The position numbers and the translations under genes were made by a program. The notes beneath the pieces are model-generated. The model was given only the letters and a program-made list of their open reading frames with translations. It made no database searches and was not told the DNA's origin. From Pseudomonas sp. PDM15 (GTDB lineage: Bacteria; Pseudomonadota; Gammaproteobacteria; Pseudomonadales; Pseudomonadaceae): a stretch of DNA of 64,000 nucleotides. Below, piece after piece: positions 39,637 to 51,378 of the stretch. Numbering within the stretch: position 1 is the first letter of the stretch; the number at the start of each line of letters is the position of its first letter. Where the stretch lies: positions 310,001-374,000 of the forward strand of contig NZ_JACVAA010000005.1 of NCBI RefSeq assembly GCF_014851565.1, in the 5' to 3' direction.

Positions 39637-40050
39637 TTACTCGTCAGCGTTGTCGCTGCTGTCACCGTCATCGCCTTCGGCGGTTTCGGTTTCAACGCGA
39701 TCACGGCGCTCGCGGCGCTCGCTGCGGTTTTCTTCGGCCTTGAGCATCTCGGACTGACCGGTAACGGCTTCGTCGCGGCGGATGATCAGGTTACGGATCA
39801 CAGCGTCGTTGTAGCGGAAGTTGTCTTCCAGCTCGGCCAGGGCCTTGCCGCTGCACTCAACGTTCAGCATCACGTAGTGAGCCTTGTGAACGTTGTTGAT
39901 GGCGTAGGCCAGTTGACGACGGCCCCAATCTTCCAGACGGTGGATTTTGCCGCCGTCTTCTTCGATCAGCTTGGTGTAACGCTCGACCATGCCGCCGACT
40001 TGCTCGCTCTGGTCCGGGTGAACCAGAAAGATGATTTCGTAATGACGCAT
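39637..40050 (-). CDS. rpsF: 30S ribosomal protein S6
   Basis: A 137-residue S6 beginning [18 protein letters not shown], with [15 protein letters not shown] and a long acidic C-terminal tail ([20 protein letters not shown] and on), which in enterobacteria is the target of glutamate addition by RimK. First gene of the operon, with TAAGGAG upstream of the start. Confidence 0.97.
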   Translation of the reverse strand: MRHYEIIFLVHPDQSEQVGGMVERYTKLIEEDGGKIHRLEDWGRRQLAYAINNVHKAHYVMLNVECSGKALAELEDNFRYNDAVIRNLIIRRDEAVTGQSEMLKAEENRSERRERRDRVETETAEGDDGDSSDNADE

Positions 40051-40169
40051 GAATGCTCCTTACGGGTTGTAGCCTGCCAACAGAAGGTGGTCAGGCAAGG
40101 AGTGAATGACTCGTTTTTTCTTGCCGAAGCGAAGGCGCATGCGCGCCTACCGTCGCGGCAAGGGGCGAC

Positions 40170-40198
40170 ATTCTAGAGAAGCCCCCTGCCGCACGCAA
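40170..40198 (-). promoter_or_regulatory. Promoter of the rpsF operon
   Basis: On the minus strand TTGCGT (40198-40193), a 17-base spacer and TAGAAT (40175-40170). It gives a leader of about 110 bases before rpsF, which holds a hairpin and a CCCG just before the ribosome site; this could be an autoregulatory S6:S18 binding site. Confidence 0.6.
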
Positions 40199-40226
40199 GG
40201 CGAATTGGTGATTATTTGAACAGCCG

Positions 40227-40982
40227 TTAAGCCTTGGGCTTGGCCGCCTGGCGCTGGCGCACCGCCTCGAACAGGCAGACGCCGGTGGCGACCGAGACAT
40301 TCAGGCTGCTGACGCTGCCGCCCATGGGCAGCTTCACCAGGTAGTCGCAGTGCTCGCGGGTCAAACGGCGCATGCCCTTGCCCTCGGCCCCCATGACCAG
40401 CACCGTCGGCCCAGTCATATCCAACTGATACAGCTCCTGGTCGACCTCGCCGGCGGTGCCGACGACCCACAGGCCCTTCTTCTGCAGCTTTTCCAGCGTA
40501 CGCGCCAGGTTGGTCACCGCCACCAGCGGGATCACCTCGGCGGCGCCGCAGGCCACCTTGCGCACGGTGGAATTGAGGGTGGCCGACTTGTCCTTGGGCA
40601 CGATCACCGCCTGGGCGCCGGCGGCGTCGGCAGTACGCAGACAGGCGCCGAGGTTGTGCGGATCGGTCACGCCGTCCAGCACCAGCAGCAGGGCCGGCCC
40701 CTCAGTGCGCTCGAGCAGCTCGTCGAGCATGTTCTCGCCCCACACCTGGCTGGGACTGACCTCGGCGACCACGCCCTGGTGCACGCCTTCGGCCCACTCA
40801 TCCAGCTCCTGGCGATCCTTGCTGCCGACCGCCACGCGATGCTGAGCGGCCAGCTCCAGCAGGCTGCGCACCCGCGGATCCTGCCGGCTCTCGGCCAGCC
40901 ACAGTTGCTTGACCCGCTTGGGGTGATGGCGCAGCAACGCCTCGACGGCATGTACGCCGTAGACTTTTTCCAGCTGACTCAT
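40227..40982 (-). CDS. rlmB: 23S rRNA (guanosine(2251)-2'-O)-methyltransferase RlmB
   Basis: A 251-residue SPOUT methyltransferase. The N-terminal substrate domain starts VYGVHAVEALLRHHPKRV. The SPOUT domain has DGVTDPHNLGACLRTADAAG, MGAEGKGMRRLTREHCD and the knot motif LPMGGSVSSLNVSVATGVCLFE. It methylates G2251 in the ribosomal P-loop. It overlaps rnr by four bases. Confidence 0.95.
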   Translation of the reverse strand: MSQLEKVYGVHAVEALLRHHPKRVKQLWLAESRQDPRVRSLLELAAQHRVAVGSKDRQELDEWAEGVHQGVVAEVSPSQVWGENMLDELLERTEGPALLLVLDGVTDPHNLGACLRTADAAGAQAVIVPKDKSATLNSTVRKVACGAAEVIPLVAVTNLARTLEKLQKKGLWVVGTAGEVDQELYQLDMTGPTVLVMGAEGKGMRRLTREHCDYLVKLPMGGSVSSLNVSVATGVCLFEAVRQRQAAKPKA

Positions 40983-43498
40983 CGCTTCGCCTTACGCCGA
41001 CTCGAGCCCGGCTTACCGCCCGCCGGAGCATCTGCCTTGGGCGCGCCCTTGCGATGACCGCCGGACTTGCCAGCCGGCTTGCCCGCAGGCGCCTTGCCGC
41101 CGCCCTTCTTGGCGCCATCGAGCAGCGCCTTCTTCACGTCGCGACTCTTCTGCACATCGGTGTTGCCGAAGCCGGCAGACTTGGGCGCAGGTTTCTTGCG
41201 CCCATCGGCACCGGCACGACCGCGACCGGCAGGAGCCTTGTCGGCCTTGCCTTCGCTCAGTTCGAACTCGATCTTGCGCTCGTCCAGATCGACGCGCATG
41301 ACCTTCACTTCCACGCTGTCGCCCAGGCGGAAGCTGCGACCACTGCGCTCGCCCGACAGGCGATGGTGCACAGGATCGAAGTGGTAGTAGTCGCCCGGCA
41401 GCGCGGTGACATGCACCAGCCCCTCGACATAGATGTCTTTCAACTCGACGAAGATGCCGAAACCGGTCGCCGCGGTGATCACACCCTCGAAGGTCTCGCC
41501 GACGCGATCCTGCATGAACTCGCACTTGAGCCAGTTGACCACGTCACGGGTCGCCTCATCGGCACGGCGCTCGGTCATCGAGCACTGCTCACCGAGTTTC
41601 TCCAGCGCCGCCTCGTCGTACGGATAGATGCGCGCCTTGGGCATGCTAGCCGCACCGGCGCGCTGCACGTGCTTGGTCTCGCGCTTGGAGCGGATCACGC
41701 TGCGAATGGCGCGATGCACCAGCAGGTCCGGATAGCGACGGATCGGCGAGGTGAAGTGGGTGTAGGCCTCGTAGTTCAGGCCGAAGTGGCCGTTGTTGTC
41801 GGCGCTGTACACCGCCTGGCTCAGGGAGCGCAGCATCACGGTCTGGATCAGGTGGAAGTCCGGGCGCCCCTGGATGCTGGCCAGCAGCTTCTGGTAGTCC
41901 TTCGGCACCGGGCCCTGCTTGCCCTTGTGTAGAACCAGCCCTAGCTCACCGAGGAAGGCCTTGAGCTTCTCCACACGCTCGGCCGGCGGACCGTCGTGCA
42001 CGCGGTACAGCGAGGGAATATCGTGGTCGAGCATGAAGCGCGCGGTAGCCACGTTGGCCGCCAGCATGCACTCCTCGATCAGCTTGTGTGCGGCGTTGCG
42101 CTGGGTCGGGCGGATCTCGGCGATCTTGCGCCCGCTGCCGAAGACGATACGCGTTTCCTGGGTCTCGAAGTCGATGGCGCCGCGCTCGTGGCGAGCGGCC
42201 AGCAGCACCTTGTACAGGGAGTAAAGCTCCTTGAGGTGCGGCAGGACTTCCTTGTACTCGTCGCGCAGGGCCTTGCCCTCGCTGCTCTTGGGCTGCTCCA
42301 GCATGTAGCTGACCTTGTTGTAGGTCAGGCGCGCATGGGAGTGGATCACCGCCTCGTAGAACTGATAGTCGACCAGCTCGCCGGACTTGGACATGCTCAT
42401 CTCGCAGACCATGGCCAGGCGATCGACATGCGGGTTCAGCGAGCACAGACCGTTGGACAGCTCTTCCGGCAGCATCGGCACCACGCGCTCGGGGAAATAC
42501 ACCGAGTTGCCGCGCTTCTGCGCCTCTTCATCCAGGGCCGCGCCAACCTTGACGTAGTGCGAAACGTCGGCAATGGCCACATAGAGCTTCCAGCCGCCGG
42601 AGAACAGCTTCCAGCGGCCGCTGTTCTTCTCGCAGTAGACCGCGTCGTCGAAGTCACGGGCATCCTCGCCGTCGATGGTGACGAACGGCAGATGACGCAG
42701 GTCGACGCGATTTTCCTTGTCCTTCTCTTCCACCTGAGGCTTGAGCTTGCGCGCCTCCTTGGTCACCGCCTCCGGCCACACATGCGGGATGTCGTAGCTG
42801 CGCAGCGCCACGTCGATCTCCATGCCCGGCGCCATGTAGTTGCCGATCACTTCGACGATGTCGCCCTGGGGCTGGAAGCGCGAGGTGGGCCAGTGGGTGA
42901 TCTTGATCTCGACGAACTGACCGATCTTGGCGCCGCCGGTGCGACCCGGGGTGACCAGCACTTCCTGCTGGATCTTCGGGTTGTCGGCCTCGACGAAGCC
43001 GATGCCGGCCTCTTCGAAATAGCGGCCGACGATGCTCTCGTGGGCACGGGCGATCACCTCGACGATGGCGCCTTCGCGGCGACCACGCCGATCGAGACCG
43101 GAAACCCGCGCCAGTGCGCGATCGCCATCGAACACCAGGCGCATCTGCGCCGGGCTCAGGAACAGGTCGTCGCTGCCGTCATCCGGGACCAGGAAACCGA
43201 AGCCGTCGCGGTGACCGCTGATGCGGCCGCAGATCAGATCGAGCTTGTCCACCGGCGCGTAGGTACCGCGACGGGTATAGATGAGTTGACCGTCGCGCTC
43301 CATGGCGCGCAGGCGACGACGCAGGGCTTCTTCCTGCTCTTCGGTGGTCAGACCCAGCTCGGCCAGCAGCTCTTCACGGGCTGCGGGCGAGCCGCGCTCG
43401 GCCAGGTGCTGCAGAATCAGCTCGCGGCTGGGGATGGGGTTTTCGTATTTTTCCGCCTCGCGGGCGGCCTCAGGATCGAGGGATTGCCAATCGGCCAT
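40979..43498 (-). CDS. rnr: Ribonuclease R
   Basis: An 839-residue RNase II-superfamily 3'-5' exonuclease: helix-turn-helix N-terminus, cold-shock domains (about 85-240), RNB catalytic domain with FVTIDGEDARDFDDAVY (catalytic Asp cluster), S1 domain (GETFEGVITAATGFGIFVEL) and a long basic Lys/Ala/Gly tail typical of RNase R. It degrades structured RNA. It is translationally coupled to rlmB. Confidence 0.95.
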   Translation of the reverse strand: MADWQSLDPEAAREAEKYENPIPSRELILQHLAERGSPAAREELLAELGLTTEEQEEALRRRLRAMERDGQLIYTRRGTYAPVDKLDLICGRISGHRDGFGFLVPDDGSDDLFLSPAQMRLVFDGDRALARVSGLDRRGRREGAIVEVIARAHESIVGRYFEEAGIGFVEADNPKIQQEVLVTPGRTGGAKIGQFVEIKITHWPTSRFQPQGDIVEVIGNYMAPGMEIDVALRSYDIPHVWPEAVTKEARKLKPQVEEKDKENRVDLRHLPFVTIDGEDARDFDDAVYCEKNSGRWKLFSGGWKLYVAIADVSHYVKVGAALDEEAQKRGNSVYFPERVVPMLPEELSNGLCSLNPHVDRLAMVCEMSMSKSGELVDYQFYEAVIHSHARLTYNKVSYMLEQPKSSEGKALRDEYKEVLPHLKELYSLYKVLLAARHERGAIDFETQETRIVFGSGRKIAEIRPTQRNAAHKLIEECMLAANVATARFMLDHDIPSLYRVHDGPPAERVEKLKAFLGELGLVLHKGKQGPVPKDYQKLLASIQGRPDFHLIQTVMLRSLSQAVYSADNNGHFGLNYEAYTHFTSPIRRYPDLLVHRAIRSVIRSKRETKHVQRAGAASMPKARIYPYDEAALEKLGEQCSMTERRADEATRDVVNWLKCEFMQDRVGETFEGVITAATGFGIFVELKDIYVEGLVHVTALPGDYYHFDPVHHRLSGERSGRSFRLGDSVEVKVMRVDLDERKIEFELSEGKADKAPAGRGRAGADGRKKPAPKSAGFGNTDVQKSRDVKKALLDGAKKGGGKAPAGKPAGKSGGHRKGAPKADAPAGGKPGSSRRKAKR

Positions 43499-43602
43499 TA
43501 AGTGAAATCACCTTTACGCATATATAGATGTGTGTGCCATATGCCTATTGAAGCGCGAAACGGCATCGGGGGTCAGCACAATAATTTTTTCGCCGTCAGG
43601 GG

Positions 43603-43631
43603 TTTACAAGCAAAAGGGTGCTCCGTATAGT
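43603..43631 (+). promoter_or_regulatory. Sigma-70 promoter of the tRNA-Leu genes
   Basis: TTTACA (43603-43608), a 17-base spacer and TATAGT (43626-43631), followed by a leader with the hairpin-forming CAACGTTGC...GACGTTGT before the first tRNA. Confidence 0.75.
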
Positions 43632-43695
43632 TCGCGCCCACAACGTTGCTGAGACGTTGTAACACGGAAGCGATTGAGTAATCATAGTTTCCCGT

Positions 43696-43782
43696 GCCCA
43701 GGTGGCGGAATTGGTAGACGCACTAGGTTCAGGTCCTAGCGGTGGCAACACCGTGGAAGTTCGAGTCTTCTCCTGGGCACCA
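43696..43782 (+). tRNA. tRNA-Leu (anticodon CAG), copy 1
   Basis: An 87-base type II tRNA with encoded CCA. The acceptor stem is GCCCAGG/CCTGGGC. The anticodon arm CTAGG-TTCAGGT-CCTAG gives anticodon CAG, reading CUG. The long variable arm and the GTTCGAGTC T-loop are present. A second identical copy begins at 43890. Confidence 0.95.
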
Positions 43783-43790
43783 CTCTTCAG

Positions 43791-43820
43791 AAACCGAGCC
43801 GATGGCTCGGTTTCGCTTTT
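43791..43820 (+). terminator. Terminator after tRNA-Leu copy 1
   Basis: AAACCGAGCC-GAT-GGCTCGGTTT followed by CGCTTTT. Nearly the same hairpin follows copy 2, so the duplication included the terminator. Confidence 0.75.
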
Positions 43821-43889
43821 AACGGAGCAGCTTCCGCGCCGCGAAAACGGCGAATGCTGGAAAAAGTCGGCGAGCGATCGTCGCAATGT

Positions 43890-43976
43890 GCCCAGGTGGC
43901 GGAATTGGTAGACGCACTAGGTTCAGGTCCTAGCGGTGGCAACACCGTGGAAGTTCGAGTCTTCTCCTGGGCACCA
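43890..43976 (+). tRNA. tRNA-Leu (anticodon CAG), copy 2
   Basis: Identical to copy 1 over all 87 bases, including CCA. No clear separate promoter was found in the 70 bases after the first terminator, so it may depend on readthrough from the promoter at 43603. Confidence 0.95.
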
Positions 43977-43985
43977 CTCTTCAAA

Positions 43986-44019
43986 ACAAAACCGAGCCAA
44001 TGGCTCGGTTTTGTCTTTT
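43986..44019 (+). terminator. Terminator after tRNA-Leu copy 2
   Basis: ACAAAACCGAGCC-AAT-GGCTCGGTTTTGT is a 13-bp perfect stem followed by CTTTT. Confidence 0.88.
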
Positions 44020-44082
44020 CTGGCTCCTGCAAATCCCGGCAGCAGGAGCGGCCCGGACCGGGCCACTCTCACGCCCAGCCCG

Positions 44083-46017
44083 TTACACCTTGAACTGCGC
44101 GAAGCTCGCCCGCAGCTGAGCCACCAGGCCGTCCACCACGCGCCCACTGGCCGCCGTCTCGCTGACAGCTTGGGCCGCACGCTGGGCCTCGCTGTGGATC
44201 ACCTCGACCCGGCCACGCACCGCCGACGCGCCATCGGCCTGATGGGCGGCGGAACGGGTCGCGATGTCGATGGCGCCGTGCACCTCATCCACCGAAGCCT
44301 GCACCGATTGCTGCAGACGTGCACTGTCGCGCAGCGCCTTGAGACCTTCGGCCGCCTGGCCGCCGGCCTGACCGATCACCGCCACCGCCTCGCGGGCGCC
44401 CTGCTGCAGGGCCGTGATATGCGCCTGGATATCACCGGTGGACTGCTGGGTCTTGCTGGCCAGGGCGCGCACTTCGTCGGCCACCACGGCAAAACCACGA
44501 CCGCTCTCCCCCGCCCGCGCCGCCTCGATGGCCGCGTTCAGGGCAAGCAGGTTGGTCTGCTCGGCGATGGACTGGATCACCGTCAGCACCACCTCGATCT
44601 GCTCGCTCTGCTTGGCCAGCTTCTCAATCACCGCCGAACCGTTGTCCACCCGAGCCACCAGCGCCTCGATCAAAGCGCCGACCTTTGACGCGATGGCCGC
44701 ATTCTCGTGGGCCGCCTGACGGATGGCCACCACGCGCTGCTGAGCATCATGCATGGCCCGGCTCTCGGCCTGGGCTGCCGCCGCCATCTCTTCCAGCGCC
44801 TGCAGGCTGCCGGCCACCTCGTCACGCTGGCGCCCGGCCGCGGCCTCTGCGGCTGCACTGCGCTGGGCCAGGCTGCGGATCTCCTCGCCGGTGCGCTGCG
44901 CCACCTCGCCGGCCTCGCGCACGATGGGCTGCAACTTGGCAATGAAGCGATTGACCGCATCGGCCATCTCGCCGACCTCGTCGTTGCTGTCCAGCTGCAC
45001 CCGACGGGTCAGGTCGCCCTCGCCGGCGGCCAGATCCTTGAGCGCCGCGATCAGGAGCTGCAGACGGCTGAGCACACGCCAGCCAAGCACCAGCGCGACC
45101 ACCGCCAGGGTCAGCAGACCGACCACCAGCAGACCACTGGCGATGCGCCAACGCAGGCTCTCGGCGGCCTGCTGCACGGTCTCGCTGCCATTGCGCGCCA
45201 TGTCGGCGGTGGCCTGTTCGGCCAGCTGCAGGCGCTGCTGCAGGGCCTGGGTACTCTCCTGAGCGGCGCCGGAGAGGCTCTTGTCGACCAGCTCGCCAGC
45301 GCTGCCGACCAGGGTGGCGAAGCGCGCATCGAGAGCAGTCAGCTCCTGCTCCACGCCATCCAGCGACATGCCCAGCTGGACCTTGCCGATGGAGGCCCCC
45401 ATCGGATTGATATCCACCTCGACCATGTGAACCTTGGGATCGCGGGACGCCGCGTCGACCAGCTTGGCCAGGGCACCGTCACCCTGCCCGGCCGCCACCA
45501 GCTCGCGCACCCGCGAGCTGCTGCGGTTGAAGTTGCGGGTCAGACGCTGACCCTGGGCGTCATAGAACACCGCGAAGAGCACGGCGGGATCGCGCTGGAC
45601 GATGCGGGTCAGGGCGGTCAGGGCCGGGGCGTCGTTGTCCCAGATCGCCTTGGGCGCCACGCCGGCGAGCATCTGGGCGATGGAATTGCCGGACTGCTTG
45701 AGGTTCTCCTCCAGCACCTTGCGCAGCTGCGCCTGTTCGGCCTTGAGCTGGGTGGAGAGACCGCCGGAGAGGCGCTCGCGGGTATTGGTGGAGAGCGCAG
45801 CCAGGCCAGCGCGCATCTCTTCCTCTGCGCTTCCCAGCTCGCCGACCAGCCGCTGGCTCTCGCCACCCAGGCGCTGGGTCAGGTCATTGACCAACTCGTC
45901 CACGGTGGCGCGGGTCAGCCAGACGGCCAGCCCCACCTGGGCCAGCATGGCCAGGCCGAGAGCGATGAATACAGGTCGCAGCAGGCGGCTGCGCAACAGC
46001 GAGAACAGAACGGACAC
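44083..46017 (-). CDS. Methyl-accepting chemotaxis protein
   Basis: A 644-residue chemoreceptor: TM1 (about 13-34), a periplasmic sensor of roughly 255 residues with helical and alpha/beta parts, TM2 (about 292-314), HAMP, then a signalling domain with the hairpin tip [20 protein letters not shown] followed by [14 protein letters not shown]. The ligand cannot be predicted. It stands alone; where P. aeruginosa has purA after the tRNA-Leu, this gene lies instead (from memory). Confidence 0.93.
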   Translation of the reverse strand: MSVLFSLLRSRLLRPVFIALGLAMLAQVGLAVWLTRATVDELVNDLTQRLGGESQRLVGELGSAEEEMRAGLAALSTNTRERLSGGLSTQLKAEQAQLRKVLEENLKQSGNSIAQMLAGVAPKAIWDNDAPALTALTRIVQRDPAVLFAVFYDAQGQRLTRNFNRSSSRVRELVAAGQGDGALAKLVDAASRDPKVHMVEVDINPMGASIGKVQLGMSLDGVEQELTALDARFATLVGSAGELVDKSLSGAAQESTQALQQRLQLAEQATADMARNGSETVQQAAESLRWRIASGLLVVGLLTLAVVALVLGWRVLSRLQLLIAALKDLAAGEGDLTRRVQLDSNDEVGEMADAVNRFIAKLQPIVREAGEVAQRTGEEIRSLAQRSAAAEAAAGRQRDEVAGSLQALEEMAAAAQAESRAMHDAQQRVVAIRQAAHENAAIASKVGALIEALVARVDNGSAVIEKLAKQSEQIEVVLTVIQSIAEQTNLLALNAAIEAARAGESGRGFAVVADEVRALASKTQQSTGDIQAHITALQQGAREAVAVIGQAGGQAAEGLKALRDSARLQQSVQASVDEVHGAIDIATRSAAHQADGASAVRGRVEVIHSEAQRAAQAVSETAASGRVVDGLVAQLRASFAQFKV

Positions 46018-46112
46018 AACGAAACTCCTTCCGGCCAGGCGACCTATGCCTGTGCATCGGCCGCATTCAGCAAAGCTGTAGACAAAGCAAGGTATAGGCC
46101 AAATGCCAGCAT

Positions 46113-46140
46113 AAAAAAACCCCGCTCAGCGCGGGGTTTT
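46113..46140 (-). terminator. Terminator after tolC
   Basis: On the minus strand AAAACCCCGCGCTGAGCGGGGTTTTTTT forms a GC stem with a T-run, 16 bases past the tolC stop codon. Confidence 0.9.
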
Positions 46141-46155
46141 GCTCTTGCGAGTAAC

Positions 46156-47598
46156 TCAGTATTCCGGGTTGCCCTTGAGCTGAGCTTCCGCGGCCTTGGC
46201 CAGGTCCGGCGGCAGGAAGTCCTGGTCCGGGTTGTAGTCCGGCTTGAGGAAGCTCGACAGGGAGTCCAGGTCGGCCGGCGCCAGGGTGCCGGCGGCCTGC
46301 TTCAGGCGCAGGTTGTTGAGGATGTAGTCGTAGCGCGCGTTGTTGTAGTTGCGCACCGAGCTGTACAGCTGGCGCTGGGCATCGAGCACGTCGACGATGT
46401 TGCGGGTACCGACCTGGTAGCCGATCTCGGTGGCTTCCAGGGCGCTCTGGTTGGAGATGATCGACTGCTTGCGCGCCTGCACGGTTTCCACGTCGGTGTT
46501 CACCGCGCGGTGCAGGTTGCGGGTGTTTTCCACCACCTGGCGACGCAGGCTCTCGCGCTCCTGCTCGCTCTGACTAAGGCGATGGTACGCCTCGCGCACC
46601 TGGGAACTGGTCAGGCCACCGCTGTAGATCGGGATGTTCAGCTGCAGACCAATGCTGGTCTGCTCGGCATCGCCGTCATAGGGCGAGGCCAGGTCGTTGT
46701 TGGTGAAGCCGAGGGAGTCGTTGTCGCCCTTCTGGTAGCGGGCCACGGCGTCCAGGGTCGGCGCGTGGCCGGCCTTGTTCTGGCGCAGAGTCTCTTCGGC
46801 GGCATTCACCGCATAGTTGCTGGCCTGCAGATTGAGGTTCTGCTGGGCGGCGGTATCGACCCAGGCCTTGGCATCGTTCGGCGTCGGCTCCAGCACCGGC
46901 AGGGTGTGCAGGATGCCCTCGATGGAGGCGTACTCGCGGTTGGTCAGGGTGACCAGTGCCTGGAACGCATCATCCACCGAACGCTCGGCGAGAATGCGGT
47001 TGGCACGCGCGGTGTCGTAACCGGCTTGGGCTTCCAGCACGTCGGTCTTGTCCGACAGGCCCACGTCGAAACGCTCGTTGGCCTGGTCCAGCTGACGCTT
47101 GAACGCCGCTTCCTCGGCCTTGGTCGAGGCCAGGGTGTCTTGGGCGCGCAGCACGGCGAAGTAGGTCTCGGCGCTCTGCAGGATCAGGTTCTGCTCGGTG
47201 GCGGAAAGCTGCAGAGCGTACTGCTGGTCGGTGGCCTTGGCCGCCTGGAACTGGAACCAGCGATCGGCACGGAACAGCGGCTGACTCAGGTTGGCCTGAT
47301 AGGACAGGCCGCTGCGCGAGCTATCGACATTGCCCGAGCGGGTGTCCACGTCGGTATCGGTGTTCATCGCATCGGCACCGGCCGACAGGTTCGGCAGCAG
47401 GCCGGCGCGGGCCTGGGGCACCACTTCGCTGATCGCTGCGTAGTTGGCGCGGGCGGCGGCCAGGTCGGCGTTGTTCTTCACCGCCTCGTTATAGACAGTG
47501 ACCAGATCGGTCTTGCTTGCCTGCGGGGCGTCTTCCGCCCATGCCATTCCGGTGGTGGCAGCAGCTACCGCGAGCGCCAGAGAGAGTCTGCGTAGCAT
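46156..47598 (-). CDS. tolC: TolC family outer-membrane channel
   Basis: A 480-residue outer-membrane protein with signal peptide (cleaved at AWAEDA) and two outer-membrane efflux repeats (LVTVYNEAVKNNADLAAARA in the first; VQARKQSIISNQSALEATEIGYQVG-type helix in the second, with GTRNIVDVLDAQ). It serves type I secretion and RND efflux. No lipobox, unlike TtgC. It is divergent from the TPP riboswitch-thiC unit, as in P. aeruginosa. A TATAGT -10-like hexamer is at 47731-47726 on the minus strand. Confidence 0.92.
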   Translation of the reverse strand: MLRRLSLALAVAAATTGMAWAEDAPQASKTDLVTVYNEAVKNNADLAAARANYAAISEVVPQARAGLLPNLSAGADAMNTDTDVDTRSGNVDSSRSGLSYQANLSQPLFRADRWFQFQAAKATDQQYALQLSATEQNLILQSAETYFAVLRAQDTLASTKAEEAAFKRQLDQANERFDVGLSDKTDVLEAQAGYDTARANRILAERSVDDAFQALVTLTNREYASIEGILHTLPVLEPTPNDAKAWVDTAAQQNLNLQASNYAVNAAEETLRQNKAGHAPTLDAVARYQKGDNDSLGFTNNDLASPYDGDAEQTSIGLQLNIPIYSGGLTSSQVREAYHRLSQSEQERESLRRQVVENTRNLHRAVNTDVETVQARKQSIISNQSALEATEIGYQVGTRNIVDVLDAQRQLYSSVRNYNNARYDYILNNLRLKQAAGTLAPADLDSLSSFLKPDYNPDQDFLPPDLAKAAEAQLKGNPEY

Positions 47599-47822
47599 GA
47601 TCAGTCCTAGATGCGGGGGAATCGAGCAAGGCTAAGGCTGTCGCAGGCGGCGGTCAAGGCGGGCGCAGCGCAACGGTAGGCCACTTTGCGACAAGCTTTG
47701 TTTCTTGGCCGCAACAATGCCCAGGACTATAGCCGTCAGTTTGCCGATTCCCGACGAAACGCCACCCCGCCGCCGCATGCGGGTTGGTGTTCCAACCCGG
47801 GCTTGATTAGACTGCCGGCAGT

Positions 47823-49889
<2,067 letters not shown>

Positions 49890-49902
49890 GCCCCGCCCTC
49901 GC

Positions 49903-49929
49903 CAGGCCCCGCGCAGTTCGCGGGGCCTG
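49903..49929 (+). terminator. Hairpin terminator between thiC and cytX
   Basis: CAGGCCCCGCG-CAGTT-CGCGGGGCCTG is an 11-bp perfect stem followed by TTTATTT. It would limit but perhaps not abolish readthrough into cytX, 30 bases downstream. Confidence 0.85.
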
Positions 49930-49958
49930 TTTATTTCCCTGCAGAGAACAATAACGAA

Positions 49959-51227
49959 GTGAACACGCCCAACTATTCCCCCAACCTCGCCGTGCCGCTG
50001 ACCGAGCGCGCCTTCGGTGCCCGCGACCTGCTCGTGCTGTGGTTCTCTCTCGGCATGGGCCTGATGGTGCTGCAGGCCGGCGCCCTGCTCGCCCCCGGCC
50101 TGGGCCTGGCCGGATCGCTGCTGGCGCTGGTCCTCGGCGTCGGCCTCGGCGCCTTGCTGCTCGGCGCGGTCGGGGTGATCGGCAGTGATACCGGCATGGC
50201 CTCGATGGCCGCCCTGCGCCTGAGCCTCGGCAGCCACGGTGCGGCGCTGCCGGCGTTGCTCAACCTGCTGCAGCTGGTCGGCTGGGGCGCCTTCGAGATC
50301 ATCGTCATGCGCGATGCCGCCAGCCTGCTGGCCGGCAAGTTCCTCGGCGCCGATAGCGCCTGGACCAACGCCACCCTATGGACCCTGTGCTTCGGCGCCC
50401 TGGCCACCCTGCTGGCAGTCGCCGGGCCGCTGGCCTTTGTCCGTCGCGTGCTGCGCCAGTGGGGCATCTGGCTGTTGCTCGGCGCCTGCGCCTGGCTGAC
50501 CTGGAACCTGTTCGCCAAAGCCGACCTGGCCGCGCTGTGGGCGCGCCCGGGCGACGGCTCGATGAGCTTCGCCCTGGGCTTCGACCTGGCCATCGCCATG
50601 CCGCTGTCCTGGCTGCCGCTGATTGCCGACTACTCTCGCTTCGGCAAGCGCGCCGGTGGTGTGTTCGCCGGAGCCGCGCTGGGCTTCTTCGTCGGCTGCC
50701 TGTGGCTGATGAGCCTGGGCGTTGCCTACACCCTGGCGTTCACCACACCAGGCGAGGCCAACAGCCTGCTGCTGGCCCTGGCCGGCGCCGGAATGGGCAT
50801 CCCGCTGCTACTGATCCTGCTCGACGAGTCGGAGAAGGCCTTCGCCGACATCCACTCGGCCGCGGTTTCCAGCGGCACCCTGCTGCCGTTCAAGGTCGAG
50901 CACCTGGCGCTGGCCATCGGCGTGCTGTGCACCCTGATCGCCTGGTTCGCGCCGCTGGCGCAGTACGAGCACTTCCTGCTGTTGATTGGCTCGGTGTTCG
51001 CCCCACTGTTCGGCGCGGTGCTGACGGACCACTTCGTCCTGCGCCGCCGCCAGCTGCCGAGCAGCGTGCCGTTGCTGCGCTGGGACAGCCTGCTGGCCTG
51101 GGTCTGCGGCGTGACCACCTTCCATGTGCTGGGGAACTTCTACCCCGCTGTCGGCGCCACCCTGCCAGCGCTGGGCCTGGCCGCCGCCCTGCAGTTGCTG
51201 CTGGGCAAGCTGGCCGGGCGTGGCTGA
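49959..51227 (+). CDS. cytX: NCS1 permease CytX, putative hydroxymethylpyrimidine transporter
   Basis: A 422-residue membrane protein of about 12 helices in the nucleobase:cation symporter-1 family, related to cytosine permease. The N-terminus (FGARDLLVLWFSLGMGLMVLQAGALL) and SWLPLIADYSRF are characteristic. CytX genes sit next to thiamin genes or TPP riboswitches and are thought to import hydroxymethylpyrimidine; its place after thiC supports this. The start is GTG at 49959 with a weak ribosome site. Confidence 0.83.
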   Translation: MNTPNYSPNLAVPLTERAFGARDLLVLWFSLGMGLMVLQAGALLAPGLGLAGSLLALVLGVGLGALLLGAVGVIGSDTGMASMAALRLSLGSHGAALPALLNLLQLVGWGAFEIIVMRDAASLLAGKFLGADSAWTNATLWTLCFGALATLLAVAGPLAFVRRVLRQWGIWLLLGACAWLTWNLFAKADLAALWARPGDGSMSFALGFDLAIAMPLSWLPLIADYSRFGKRAGGVFAGAALGFFVGCLWLMSLGVAYTLAFTTPGEANSLLLALAGAGMGIPLLLILLDESEKAFADIHSAAVSSGTLLPFKVEHLALAIGVLCTLIAWFAPLAQYEHFLLLIGSVFAPLFGAVLTDHFVLRRRQLPSSVPLLRWDSLLAWVCGVTTFHVLGNFYPAVGATLPALGLAAALQLLLGKLAGRG

Positions 51228-51296
51228 TCAGCCGCGACCGGAGAAGTAGAACGGCCTGAGGAATACCGTTGAGGCGCAGATAAGGAATGTGCAACA
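51228..51296 (-). pseudogene. Duplicated, frameshifted 3' tail of the neighbouring DUF3298 lipoprotein gene
   Basis: This segment is a diverged direct copy of the last 23 codons (51379-51445) of the DUF3298 gene, including the stop codon. One frame reads IPYLRLNGI, then after a one-base shift FLRPFYFSGRG-stop, against IPYSRLNGIVKPFYFPGRG-stop in the intact gene. It begins one base after the cytX stop. A perfect 23-bp inverted repeat separates the copies. Confidence 0.85.
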
Positions 51297-51298
51297 AC

Positions 51299-51358
51299 GT
51301 AGCCCGGACTTCAGTCCGGGAGGACGCCAGACATGTCCCGGACTGAAGTCCGGGCTAC
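51299..51358. repeat. REP-like perfect inverted repeat, 23-bp arms
   Basis: Arms 51299-51321 and 51336-51358 are exact complements (core GTAGCCCGGACTTCAGTCC) around a 14-base loop. Each arm itself contains CCGGACTTCAGTCCGG, a small palindrome. It lies between the true and duplicated tails of the DUF3298 gene and between convergent genes. Confidence 0.9.
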
Positions 51359-51378
51359 CGACTCGCAGGGAGAAAGCC

